NCBI GenBank assembly: GCA_030431775.1
Contig: JAUIHW010000002.1
Span: 1 to 64,000, forward strand
Reading direction: 5' to 3'
Length of the DNA stretch: 64,000 bases
DNA from: Gammaproteobacteria bacterium
GTDB lineage: Bacteria > Pseudomonadota > Gammaproteobacteria > Pseudomonadales > JAUIET01
In this document: positions 56,418-64,000 of the stretch, in pieces
How positions within the stretch are numbered: the stretch's first letter is position 1
Layout of the letters: each line of letters starts with the position of its first letter
Program-made: the position numbers and the translations under genes
Notes under the pieces: model-generated
Databases searched by the model: none
What the model was told of the DNA's origin: nothing
The model's input: only the letters and a program-made list of their open reading frames with translations

Positions 56418-57638
56418 ATGGCAACACAAGCAGCAGCCAGCCATACCTATGTCTGGCAAGGCGTAGACCGACGCGGCAATAAGACCAAGGGCGAGATCAC
56501 CGGTACTACCCAGGCGAACGCCAAAGCCTTATTGCGCAAGCAAGGTATTGTCGCCAACAGCGTCAAGAAAAAATCTGAGCCGCTGTTTGCCAAGCGCGGC
56601 AAAAAAATAAAGCCGGCCGATGTGGCCGTATTCACCCGTCAACTTGCCACCATGGTCAAGGCTGGTGTTCCACTAATCCAGTCGTTTGATATTGTTGCTG
56701 AAGGTGTTGATAACCCCAGCATGCGTAACCTGATCAACGAGGTGAAAGCCGATGTGGCCGGCGGTTCCAGCCTTGCCGGCAGCCTCAACAAGCACCCCCA
56801 GTATTTTGACGAGCTATTCTGCAATCTTGTTGAATCCGGCGAGCAGTCCGGTGCCTTGGAGACCATGCTGGACAGGGTTGCCACTTACAAAGAAAAAACC
56901 GAGGCGCTGAAATCAAAAATCAAGAAAGCACTGAACTACCCCATCGCTGTGGTTGCCGTTGCCCTGGTTGTAACCGGCATTCTGCTGGTTAAGGTGGTAC
57001 CGCAGTTCGCTGAAACCTTCAGCGGTTTTGGCTCAGAGCTGCCCGCCTTTACCCTGTTTGTGCTGAAAATTTCTGAGTTCACTCAGGAATGGTGGTGGGT
57101 CATTCTGTTGGGCATCGCAGCCACGGTCTGGATGTTCGGTCAGGCGAAGCGACGCTCTGCGGCGTTCTCGGCAGGGGTTGACCGCTTTATGCTGAAGGCA
57201 CCTATAGTCGGTGATATCGTAGAGCAATCCGTTTATGCTCGCTTCAGTCGCACCCTGGCCACCACCTTTGCTGCCGGCGTACCTTTGGTGGACGCGCTGG
57301 ATTCAGTCGCAGGCGCTGCTGGCAACTCCGTGTACGCCAATACGATTCGTGAAGTGAAGGAAGACGTCACTTCAGGTACTCAATTGAACGTTGCCATTCG
57401 CAGTACCGGAATGTTTCCAAGCATGCTGATGCAGATGGTTGCCATTGGTGAAGAATCCGGCGCGCTGGACGAGATGCTTGACAAGGTTGCCACGCACTAT
57501 GAAGATGAAGTGGACAACAGCGTAGATGGTCTCACTTCTTTGCTGGAACCCTTGATCATGTCAGTGCTCGGCATTCTGGTGGGCGGATTGATGATTGCTA
57601 TGTATCTGCCTATCTTTATGCTCGGTTCGGTTGTCTAA
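56418..57638 (+). CDS. pilC: type IV pilus inner membrane platform protein PilC
   Basis: A 406-residue integral membrane protein with two GspF domains and three or four transmembrane helices (around residues 175-200, 220-240 and 375-400). It starts SHTYVWQGVDRRGNKTKGEI and contains FTRQLATMVKAGVPL and FSRTLATTFAAGVPL, one in each GspF repeat. It links PilB to the pilus fibre. It lies 2 bp after pilB. Confidence 0.96.
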   Translation: MATQAAASHTYVWQGVDRRGNKTKGEITGTTQANAKALLRKQGIVANSVKKKSEPLFAKRGKKIKPADVAVFTRQLATMVKAGVPLIQSFDIVAEGVDNPSMRNLINEVKADVAGGSSLAGSLNKHPQYFDELFCNLVESGEQSGALETMLDRVATYKEKTEALKSKIKKALNYPIAVVAVALVVTGILLVKVVPQFAETFSGFGSELPAFTLFVLKISEFTQEWWWVILLGIAATVWMFGQAKRRSAAFSAGVDRFMLKAPIVGDIVEQSVYARFSRTLATTFAAGVPLVDALDSVAGAAGNSVYANTIREVKEDVTSGTQLNVAIRSTGMFPSMLMQMVAIGEESGALDEMLDKVATHYEDEVDNSVDGLTSLLEPLIMSVLGILVGGLMIAMYLPIFMLGSVV

Positions 57639-57653
57639 GCCAGACTCTTGTCT

Positions 57654-58526
57654 ATGTGGCAGCTATTGGAAGAGCCAGTGTGGCTACTCACTCTGGGCGG
57701 TCTGCTTGGTCTCTTGGTGGGCAGTTTTCTTAATGTGGTCATCCACCGTGTGCCACGCATGTTGGAGCGGAGCTGGCGCTACGAATGCGCCCTATTGCTC
57801 GAGGATCAGAAGCTTGTTCAGGCGGAGGAAAAGTCGACACGCTTCAATCTGCTAACGCCCGGATCGCATTGCCCGCAATGCGGAACCGCAATCAAGCCCT
57901 GGCAGAACATCCCGCTTATCAGTTACCTGGCGCAAGGCGGCAAATGCGCCCACTGCAAAACCAGAATTTCTTTACGTTACCCAATCATTGAAGCCCTAAC
58001 GGCAGCGGTTACCGTGTTTGCGCTGTGGCAGTTTGGCGGCGGTGCGGCCGGTGGGCTGGCCATGCTGTTCTGCTGGATGCTGATTGCGCTTACCTTTATC
58101 GACCTCGACCATCAGCTGCTACCCGACAACATCACTCTACCGCTATTATGGCTGGGGCTGCTTGCCAATACGGGTGAGGTATTTGTCAGCCTTGAGAGCG
58201 CCGTATGGGGTGCGGTAGCGGGTTATCTCAGCCTGTGGTCAGTGTACTGGTTGTTCAAATTGTTAACCGGTAAGGAAGGGATGGGCTACGGAGATTTCAA
58301 ATTGCTGGCAGCCCTTGGAGCCTGGCTGGGCTGGCAGGTTCTTCCACTGATTGTCGTGCTCTCCTCACTGGTGGGCGCTGTCCTTGGCAGCATCCTGCTG
58401 ATGCGTCAGAAAAAATCCCAAAGTACACCAATTCCTTTTGGGCCTTTTCTGGCGGTTGCCGGAATAATTGCCCTGTTCTGGGGTGATCAGCTGGTAGCTG
58501 CTTACCTGCAATACAGCGGGGTCTGA
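57654..58526 (+). CDS. pilD: prepilin leader peptidase/N-methyltransferase PilD
   Basis: A 290-residue aspartyl peptidase that cleaves and N-methylates prepilins. The zinc-binding cysteines are C73/C76 (CPQC) and C98/C101 (CAHC). The catalytic aspartates are in FIDLDHQLLPDN (~D150) and GYGDFKLLAALG. About eight transmembrane segments are predicted. It processes PilA, PilE, FimT, PilV and PilW of this window. The start is ATG 57654 or the in-frame TTG at 57648. Confidence 0.95.
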   Translation: MWQLLEEPVWLLTLGGLLGLLVGSFLNVVIHRVPRMLERSWRYECALLLEDQKLVQAEEKSTRFNLLTPGSHCPQCGTAIKPWQNIPLISYLAQGGKCAHCKTRISLRYPIIEALTAAVTVFALWQFGGGAAGGLAMLFCWMLIALTFIDLDHQLLPDNITLPLLWLGLLANTGEVFVSLESAVWGAVAGYLSLWSVYWLFKLLTGKEGMGYGDFKLLAALGAWLGWQVLPLIVVLSSLVGAVLGSILLMRQKKSQSTPIPFGPFLAVAGIIALFWGDQLVAAYLQYSGV

Positions 58527-58529
58527 TAC

Positions 58530-59123
58530 TTGCTGGTCATCGGTGTCACCGGAGGTATTGGCAGTGGCAAAAGCGCTGTCACAGACCGCTTTGCCGAGCA
58601 TGGCGTTACTGTTGTGGATGCAGATCTGGCGGCAAGAGTTATTGTGCAGCCAGGGAAACCTGCCCTACAGAGCATAGCCGAACACTATGGCGAGGGTTTA
58701 ATTCTGGACAATGGGGAACTTGATCGTGCTGCCTTGCGGACCATCATTTTCGCTGACCCGGAGGAACGCCACTGGCTGGAAGCACTTACCCACCCGTTAA
58801 TCAATGAAGAAATACAGGCGCAAATCGCTGCGGCCAGTTCTTCCTACACCATTCTGGCAAGCCCTTTACTGATCGAGACCATGCAGCATCAACTGGTCGA
58901 CCGGATTTTGGTGGTGGACGTTCCGGTGGAGTTGCAAATTCAGCGAACGGTCGCGCGTGATCAGAACTCTGAACAACAGGTAAGAGCTATCATCAACAGT
59001 CAGGCCAGTCGCGAAGAACGCCTGGCAAAGGCAGACGATGTTATCGTGAACGACAGGGGTTTAAGCTGGCTGGACCAGGAGGTCAAACGTCTGCATGCAT
59101 TCTACCTTAGCCTGCTTGACTGA
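58530..59123 (+). CDS. coaE: dephospho-CoA kinase
   Basis: A 197-residue P-loop kinase completing CoA synthesis. GVTGGIGSGKS lies at residues ~5-15, and DADLAARVIVQPG plus the lid region (RTVARDQNSEQQVRAII) match CoaE. The start is TTG at 58530, since this gives the family N-terminus. It lies 3 bp after the pilD stop. The usual third partner, yacG, is absent here. The gene overlaps the convergent mutT by 17 bp. Confidence 0.93.
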   Translation: MLVIGVTGGIGSGKSAVTDRFAEHGVTVVDADLAARVIVQPGKPALQSIAEHYGEGLILDNGELDRAALRTIIFADPEERHWLEALTHPLINEEIQAQIAAASSSYTILASPLLIETMQHQLVDRILVVDVPVELQIQRTVARDQNSEQQVRAIINSQASREERLAKADDVIVNDRGLSWLDQEVKRLHAFYLSLLD

Positions 59124-59529
59124 CCAGCCGCTGCACGACTGGCCGGTTAGCCGCGGGAAACTCATAGTTTGCCAGCTCTGACAACTCAACCCAGCGAACT
59201 TCCTGACCTTCGCGGCCGAGAGGCTCGCCGGAAAAGGCTGTGACAAAACACACTCTAAGGCGAACCGAACGATCCGGGTAGTGATGAACAAGATCAAATT
59301 GCTCACCTGTACTGGATACTGAAATCCCCAATTCCTCATTGAGTTCGCGGTCCAGCGCCTCTTGCAAACTTTCACCAGAGCCAACTTTGCCTCCGGGAAA
59401 CTCCCACAGGCCGCCCTGGTGAACATGCTCGGGACGCTTTGCTATCAGGCAATAACCCGCGCGCAGCAGCACTCCGACCGCTACATTAAGCAGCGGCTTA
59501 GCTCCGGTAGTCGGCGTTGATGCTGACAT
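59107..59529 (-). CDS. mutT: Nudix hydrolase MutT (8-oxo-dGTP diphosphatase)
   Basis: A 140-residue Nudix protein with the complete box at ~47-69 (GKVGSGESLQ..RELNEELGI). It contains RPEHVHQGGLWEFPGGK, typical of MutT, which removes 8-oxo-dGTP from the nucleotide pool. The ATG at 59527-59529 lies inside argJ (32-bp overlap), implying coupled translation. Confidence 0.93.
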   Translation of the reverse strand: MSASTPTTGAKPLLNVAVGVLLRAGYCLIAKRPEHVHQGGLWEFPGGKVGSGESLQEALDRELNEELGISVSSTGEQFDLVHHYPDRSVRLRVCFVTAFSGEPLGREGQEVRWVELSELANYEFPAANRPVVQRLVSQAG

Positions 59530-60721
59530 AGTCGTGCGACAGGTCAGAGGTCAATACAGCGGCATGCGCCTGCCCCTGGCCGAGTGCAATGGTAATAATG
59601 TATTCGTCCTTCTGCATGGTCGCGGCGGCCTTAGCTTCACTGTAACCCACCGCCAGACCACCATTCTCGCTCACCAGCTCATCGCCGACTCGAATAGTCA
59701 CCCGCTCGATCGCTAGCTGCTCCAATGGGGCGCGACCCACCGCCGCCAGAATCCGTCCCCAATTGGGGTCAGCAGCAAACAAAGCCGTTTTTACCAGCGG
59801 TGACTCGGCAACTGTATACGCCACGGCCAGGCAATCAGCTTCGCAGCGACCCTGCTCAACCTGAATGGTCACGCATTTGCTGGCGCCTTCGGCATCGCGA
59901 ATAATCTGGCGTGACAGGTCCTGGCAGGCATTGGTAACCACCGCCTGCAGCTCTGCTGTCAGCGATTCATTGTCCGGGCTTACTCGCAGGCCATCGGCTT
60001 GCCCGGTAGCCAACAGCACGCAAGCGTCGTTTGTAGAAGTATCACCATCCACGGTGATGCGGTTGAATGACTGCTCGACTGCCCGAGTAAGGATAGACTG
60101 CAGCAGCCCGGCATCCACGTTCGCGTCGGTCGCCAGATAAGCAAGCATCGTCGCCATATTGGGCTTGATCATGCCCGCGCCTTTGGCAATACCCAACAAG
60201 CGGTGCGTTTTACCCGCCAGTTGAAATTCCGTGGCCACCTGTTTGCTCACCGTATCGGTAGTCAGTATTCCCTGAGCTGCTGCTGGCCAGTGCCCGGAAT
60301 CCAGTTTTTTCAGCAAGGTCGGCACAGCTTGCCTGATGGCGTCCACATTCAAGGCCTCGCCAATCACGCCGGTGGAAAACGGCAGCACATTGGCTTGCGG
60401 CACAGCCGCTGTGTTGGCAACCGCTTCACAGCACTGCTGCGCTGCTTCGAGACCAGCCTGTCCCGTCCCTGCATTCGCATTACCGGAATTAATCAGCAAG
60501 AAGGTCGGACGAGAGGGGTCGCGCTGGGGTAAATGGTCCAGAGCGAGCTTTACCGGCGCTGCAGCAAAGCGATTGCGGGTGAACGTTGCCGCCAGCTCGC
60601 TCCCCGGGCAAGCTTCGATAAGCACCAGGTCAGTCCGTCCTTCATAACGAATTCCGGCGGCCATGGCCGCCAAGCGGATACCGTTAACCGAGCTCGGGCT
60701 GGCAGAATCAGACCTTGCCAT
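59498..60721 (-). CDS. argJ: bifunctional glutamate N-acetyltransferase/amino-acid acetyltransferase ArgJ
   Basis: A 407-residue enzyme of the arginine acetyl cycle that transfers acetyl from acetylornithine to glutamate. Self-cleavage occurs before T191 in [13 protein letters not shown], giving alpha and beta subunits. [20 protein letters not shown] and [10 protein letters not shown] are further family motifs. The ATG at 60719-60721 overlaps the secA 3' end by 14 bp. The open frame runs on upstream through secA, so only this ATG gives a sensible protein. Confidence 0.94.
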   Translation of the reverse strand: MARSDSASPSSVNGIRLAAMAAGIRYEGRTDLVLIEACPGSELAATFTRNRFAAAPVKLALDHLPQRDPSRPTFLLINSGNANAGTGQAGLEAAQQCCEAVANTAAVPQANVLPFSTGVIGEALNVDAIRQAVPTLLKKLDSGHWPAAAQGILTTDTVSKQVATEFQLAGKTHRLLGIAKGAGMIKPNMATMLAYLATDANVDAGLLQSILTRAVEQSFNRITVDGDTSTNDACVLLATGQADGLRVSPDNESLTAELQAVVTNACQDLSRQIIRDAEGASKCVTIQVEQGRCEADCLAVAYTVAESPLVKTALFAADPNWGRILAAVGRAPLEQLAIERVTIRVGDELVSENGGLAVGYSEAKAAATMQKDEYIITIALGQGQAHAAVLTSDLSHDYVSINADYRS

Positions 60722-63410
60722 GACAATGTTTGTATTTCTTGCCCGAACCACAGGGGCACGGTGCATTTCGCCCGACTTTAGGCTGCTCGCGCTTGAAGGT
60801 TTCAACAGGCGCCGCTTCAGGTTCAGGCGTCGGCTCAGCCTCAGCCAACGCTGAACTCTCTGCGTGCTGAAATTGCATTTCCTCCATCGCCTGCGCTTCG
60901 CGGCGCTGTCGTTCAGCCGCTTCAACATCACTTTCGTGACGAATTTCCACACGGCACAGAAACCTGACCACCTCGTGCTTAATTTCTTCAAGCATGGATT
61001 GGAATAACTCGAACGATTCGCGCTTGTACTCCTGCTTGGGATTTTTCTGCGCGTAGGCACGCAAGTGAATGCCCTGCCGCAAATGATCCATGGTCGCCAG
61101 ATGTTCCTTCCAGTGCTGATCCAGGACCTGCAGCATGACGTGTTTCTCGAGTTTGCGCGCATCGTCGCCCAGCCCGTCCATTTTCTCGTCGTATACGGAA
61201 ACAAAGTTCGCCAGAATCCGCTCGCGCATCGGCTCCTCATGCAGGTCATCTTCCGCATCCAGCCACTGCTGCACTGGCAGCTGCAAACCCAGTTCGTTCT
61301 TGAGGGTTTCCTCCAGCCCAGCAATATCCCATTGTTCCTCCAGGCTTTGCGGAGGGACAAACTGGGTGATGATATCGTTAACCACATCGGCCCGAATTGC
61401 TTCGATCATGTCTGATATATCATCCGATTCCATGATCTCATTGCGTTGCTGATACACGACCTGACGCTGATCATTGGCAACATCATCATACTCCAGCAAT
61501 TGTTTACGCATGTCGAAGTTTCGTCCCTCAACCTTGCGCTGCGCCTTTTCAATTGCATTCGTCACCATCCGGTGTTCGATCGCTTCACCGCGCTCCATAC
61601 CTAACGCCTGCATGAAGTTTTTCACCCGGTCAGATGCGAAAATTCGCATCAGGTTGTCTTCCAGGGACAGGTAGAAACGTGTTACTCCGGGGTCACCTTG
61701 TCGTCCGGCACGGCCGCGCAACTGGTTGTCAATACGGCGGGATTCGTGTCGCTCGGTCGCCAGTATGTGCAGGCCACCCGCCTCCAGAACACGGTCATGC
61801 CGCTCCTGCCAGGCCCCGGTCAGAGCCTGACGATCGGCATCTGATAGGTTTTCATGACTGGCCAGTTCGGCATCCAGGTTTCCGCCTAACACGATATCTG
61901 TGCCACGCCCTGCCATATTGGTCGCAATAGTCACCGCACCTGGTCGACCGGCCTGGGCGATAATTTCAGCTTCCTGGGCATGAAACTTGGCATTCAGAAC
62001 TTTGTGATCGATTTTCGATTCTTTTAGATACTCCGACAGCTCTTCTGAGCTTTCAATGGATGCTGTACCGACCAGAACCGGGCTGTCCTGATTGATGCAT
62101 TCTTTAATGTCTTCCAGGATCGCCTCAAACTTTTCCTCCTTGGTCAGGAACACCACATCATTCAGATCCTTGCGAATGGTGGGTAAGTTGGTTGGAATAA
62201 CCAGCACATCCAGGCCGTAAATCTGACGGAATTCAAACGCCTCCGTATCGGCCGTACCGGTCATTCCGCTCAACTTGTCATAGAGGCGAAAGTAGTTCTG
62301 AAAAGTAGTCGATGCCAGCGTTTGACTTTCTGCCTGAATCTCCACTTTTTCCTTGGCTTCAATGGCCTGGTGCAAACCTTCCGATAGACGTCGCCCCGGC
62401 ATGGTACGTCCGGTGTGCTCATCAATCAGTACAATTCGGCCATCCTGCACAATGTACTCAACGTTACGCTGAAAAAACACATGCGCCCGAAGTGCTGAAT
62501 GCACATGGTGCAATAAGTTCAGGTTGGCTGGCGAGTACAGGTTATCGTCGGCTTCCAGCAGCCCATCATCAATGAGCAAGTCTTCAACAAACTGATGCCC
62601 ATCTTCAGTCAGCTCTATGTGGCGCTGCTTTTCATCCAGTGTGTAATGGCCGCCTTCCCCCACGTCGGGCTGCAGCTTTTTGATGAACTTGTCGATACGC
62701 TTGTATAAAGCAGAGCTGTCTTCGGCGGGGCCAGAGATAATCAGCGGGGTTCGTGCTTCATCGATCAGGATCGAATCCACCTCATCGACGATTGCGAAAT
62801 TCCGACCTTTCTGCAAACGGTCTTCCGGCCCAAAGGCCATGTTGTCACGCAGATAATCAAAGCCGAATTCATTGTTGGTGCCATAGGTGATATCGGCCGC
62901 ATACGCCGTTCGCTTTTCCTCAGCACTTTGACCCGACAGAATAGCGCCAACCGTCAAACCGAGTATTTCATAGATTGGGCGCATCCAGTTTGCATCGCGT
63001 TGCGCCAGATAATCATTGACCGTCACCAGGTGCACCCCTTTGCCGCCCAGCGAATTCAGATAGGCCGGCAGGGTTGCGACCAGGGTTTTACCCTCCCCCG
63101 TTCGCATTTCAGCGATATTGCCTTCGTGTAAGGCACAGCCTCCCATCATTTGTACATCGAAGTGGCGTAAGCCGAGAGTTCGCTTGCTGGCTTCGCGGAC
63201 CAGCGCGAAGGCTTCAGGCAGTATGGAATCAAGGCTTTCGCCGCCGCTGATTCTTTGCTGGAACTCCGCGGTCTTTTCTTTGAGGCCCGGGTCTTCAAGA
63301 GCCTCAAACTCTTCTTCAAGGGCATTGATACGCTTAACGACTTTACGCAAGCGTTTCAGTTCACGATCGTTTTTCGTGCCAACTACGGCTTTGAACAGTT
63401 TTCCAATCAT
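60708..63410 (-). CDS. secA: preprotein translocase ATPase SecA
   Basis: A 900-residue motor of the Sec pathway. Walker A lies at ~102-109 (RTGEGKTL), [12 protein letters not shown] is the Walker B/DEAD region, and NMAGRGTDI lies in the second helicase domain. The C-terminal zinc-binding tail [14 protein letters not shown] (residues ~885-898) binds SecB and phospholipid. It heads secA-argJ-mutT, an order shared with Pseudomonas. Confidence 0.98.
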   Translation of the reverse strand: MIGKLFKAVVGTKNDRELKRLRKVVKRINALEEEFEALEDPGLKEKTAEFQQRISGGESLDSILPEAFALVREASKRTLGLRHFDVQMMGGCALHEGNIAEMRTGEGKTLVATLPAYLNSLGGKGVHLVTVNDYLAQRDANWMRPIYEILGLTVGAILSGQSAEEKRTAYAADITYGTNNEFGFDYLRDNMAFGPEDRLQKGRNFAIVDEVDSILIDEARTPLIISGPAEDSSALYKRIDKFIKKLQPDVGEGGHYTLDEKQRHIELTEDGHQFVEDLLIDDGLLEADDNLYSPANLNLLHHVHSALRAHVFFQRNVEYIVQDGRIVLIDEHTGRTMPGRRLSEGLHQAIEAKEKVEIQAESQTLASTTFQNYFRLYDKLSGMTGTADTEAFEFRQIYGLDVLVIPTNLPTIRKDLNDVVFLTKEEKFEAILEDIKECINQDSPVLVGTASIESSEELSEYLKESKIDHKVLNAKFHAQEAEIIAQAGRPGAVTIATNMAGRGTDIVLGGNLDAELASHENLSDADRQALTGAWQERHDRVLEAGGLHILATERHESRRIDNQLRGRAGRQGDPGVTRFYLSLEDNLMRIFASDRVKNFMQALGMERGEAIEHRMVTNAIEKAQRKVEGRNFDMRKQLLEYDDVANDQRQVVYQQRNEIMESDDISDMIEAIRADVVNDIITQFVPPQSLEEQWDIAGLEETLKNELGLQLPVQQWLDAEDDLHEEPMRERILANFVSVYDEKMDGLGDDARKLEKHVMLQVLDQHWKEHLATMDHLRQGIHLRAYAQKNPKQEYKRESFELFQSMLEEIKHEVVRFLCRVEIRHESDVEAAERQRREAQAMEEMQFQHAESSALAEAEPTPEPEAAPVETFKREQPKVGRNAPCPCGSGKKYKHCHGKV

Positions 63411-63540
63411 GGGCTCACTTCAGACGCCCACAGAATGGGCAGTGGGGTGATACATTTAGCAGGGTGCAAAGTAAACCGGATGCGCCGCTGTGACGCAAGT
63501 AGAAAGTTCTCAGTGTCGGCTGTTCGCGGGCTGTAACGGC

Positions 63541-64000
63541 TTACTGGCGATTGATGTAAGTCATCGGATTAACCGACTTGCCGCCTTTCAATACCTCAAA
63601 GTGAACATGCGCGCCGGTTGAACGGCCGCTGCTACCCATTTTGGCAATCACCTGACCTTTCTTAACGACATCGCCAGGGCTGACGGTAATTTCTGAATTA
63701 TGACCGTAACGGGTGCTGAAACCATTCCCATGATTGATCTGTACCAGGTTGCCATAGCCGTAGCGCTTGTCAGCCCAGGTCACCACACCAGCGGCCACCG
63801 CCACAATGTCGCTGCCCATTTTACCGGCAAAATCAACGCCCTTGTGCCAGGCTCGGTGCCCTTTGAACGGATCGGTTCGGTAGCCAAAGCCGGATGACAT
63901 CCAGCCCTTTCGAATCGGCCGGCCTGCAATCATGCCTGCATCTCGCAGCTCTCGATTGCTCAGCAAACTCTCCATATACTCCAATTGCTGTTCGCGACGA
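63541..64000 (-). CDS. M23 family metallopeptidase, C-terminal part
   Basis: The 3' end of a LytM/M23 zinc endopeptidase gene that runs off the right edge; the frame stays open to base 64000. Zinc and catalytic residues are seen in HKGVDFAGKMG (H-x3-D) and GAHVHFEV (H-x-H). Such proteins cleave peptidoglycan or regulate amidases. A long N-terminal part with signal or coiled coil is presumably outside the window. It lies upstream of secA on the same strand (130-bp gap). Confidence 0.9.
   Translation of the reverse strand, partial: RREQQLEYMESLLSNRELRDAGMIAGRPIRKGWMSSGFGYRTDPFKGHRAWHKGVDFAGKMGSDIVAVAAGVVTWADKRYGYGNLVQINHGNGFSTRYGHNSEITVSPGDVVKKGQVIAKMGSSGRSTGAHVHFEVLKGGKSVNPMTYINRQ

Noticed and set aside
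60708-60721. Overlap of secA and argJ as a sign of frameshift or error.
   Set aside because: Both proteins have intact family termini (the [14 protein letters not shown] tail and the ArgJ N-terminus). Short overlaps of this kind occur throughout the window.
59498-61387. A 629-codon open frame on the minus strand covering argJ and extending into secA.
   Set aside because: Only the part from 60721 down matches ArgJ. The upstream 222 codons are an out-of-frame reading of secA.

Overview
The window reads as a chromosomal segment of a gammaproteobacterium, most probably a marine member of the Cellvibrionales/Halieaceae-like lineages. The basis is gene order and family resemblance (fimT-pilVWXY1Y2E beside ispH-fkpB-lspA-ileS-ribF-murJ; pilA-pilBCD-coaE beside mutT-argJ-secA; ampDE; fxsA-groESL). 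Genus cannot be fixed from the sequence alone. Coding density is high, with many 1-32 bp gene overlaps. I see no insertion sequence, prophage, CRISPR array or rRNA. There is one tRNA gene.

Region 1 (1-15.6 kb) is accessory metabolism. It holds the 5' part of a GMC oxidoreductase and, divergent to it, a tight trio: a long-chain-type acyl-CoA synthetase, a malonyl-CoA synthetase (MatB/ACSF3)-like ligase and a PLP basic-amino-acid decarboxylase. A nitronate monooxygenase-like flavoprotein follows. Then come a DUF1499 membrane protein, an MFS carrier coupled to a zinc alcohol dehydrogenase, a frameshifted HemG-like flavodoxin remnant, an exported PHP-type DUF3604 protein, a saccharopine-dehydrogenase-like reductase, an enolase-superfamily dehydratase-like protein and a VOC protein.

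Region 2 (15.7-23.5 kb) is the type IV pilus minor pilin operon on the minus strand (fimT, pilV, pilW, pilX, pilY1, a pilY2-like gene, pilE). An additional FimT-like pseudopilin gene faces it convergently.

Region 3 (23.6-37.7 kb) is mostly housekeeping on the minus strand: ispH, fkpB, lspA, ileS, ribF, murJ, pyrB, sbcB, class I fumarase, a crotonase and a second DUF3604 protein. Region 4 (37.7-53.2 kb) holds DUF1223, a membrane-anchored coiled-coil protein, a stand-alone PuuD-type membrane domain, groESL behind a CIRCE operator, fxsA, ampG, yajQ, a ketopantoate reductase-like gene, a ROK sugar kinase, ampE, ampD, a DUF1631 protein, an HD-GYP phosphodiesterase, a TatD nuclease and tRNA-Thr(CGT).

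Region 5 (53.2-64 kb) is the main pilus locus: two tandem pilA genes separated by a terminator, driven by a near-consensus sigma-54 promoter and placed between tRNA-Thr and pilB. It is followed by pilC, pilD, coaE, mutT, argJ, secA and a truncated M23 peptidase. The window thus holds the pilus extension ATPase, platform protein, prepilin peptidase, major pilins and the minor pilin/adhesin set, but not the secretin/alignment or retraction genes.

No wholly new system is evident. The best candidates for undescribed biology are the ligase-ligase-decarboxylase operon with the neighbouring nitronate monooxygenase, the two DUF3604 exported PHP proteins, and the pilin cassette beside tRNA-Thr.
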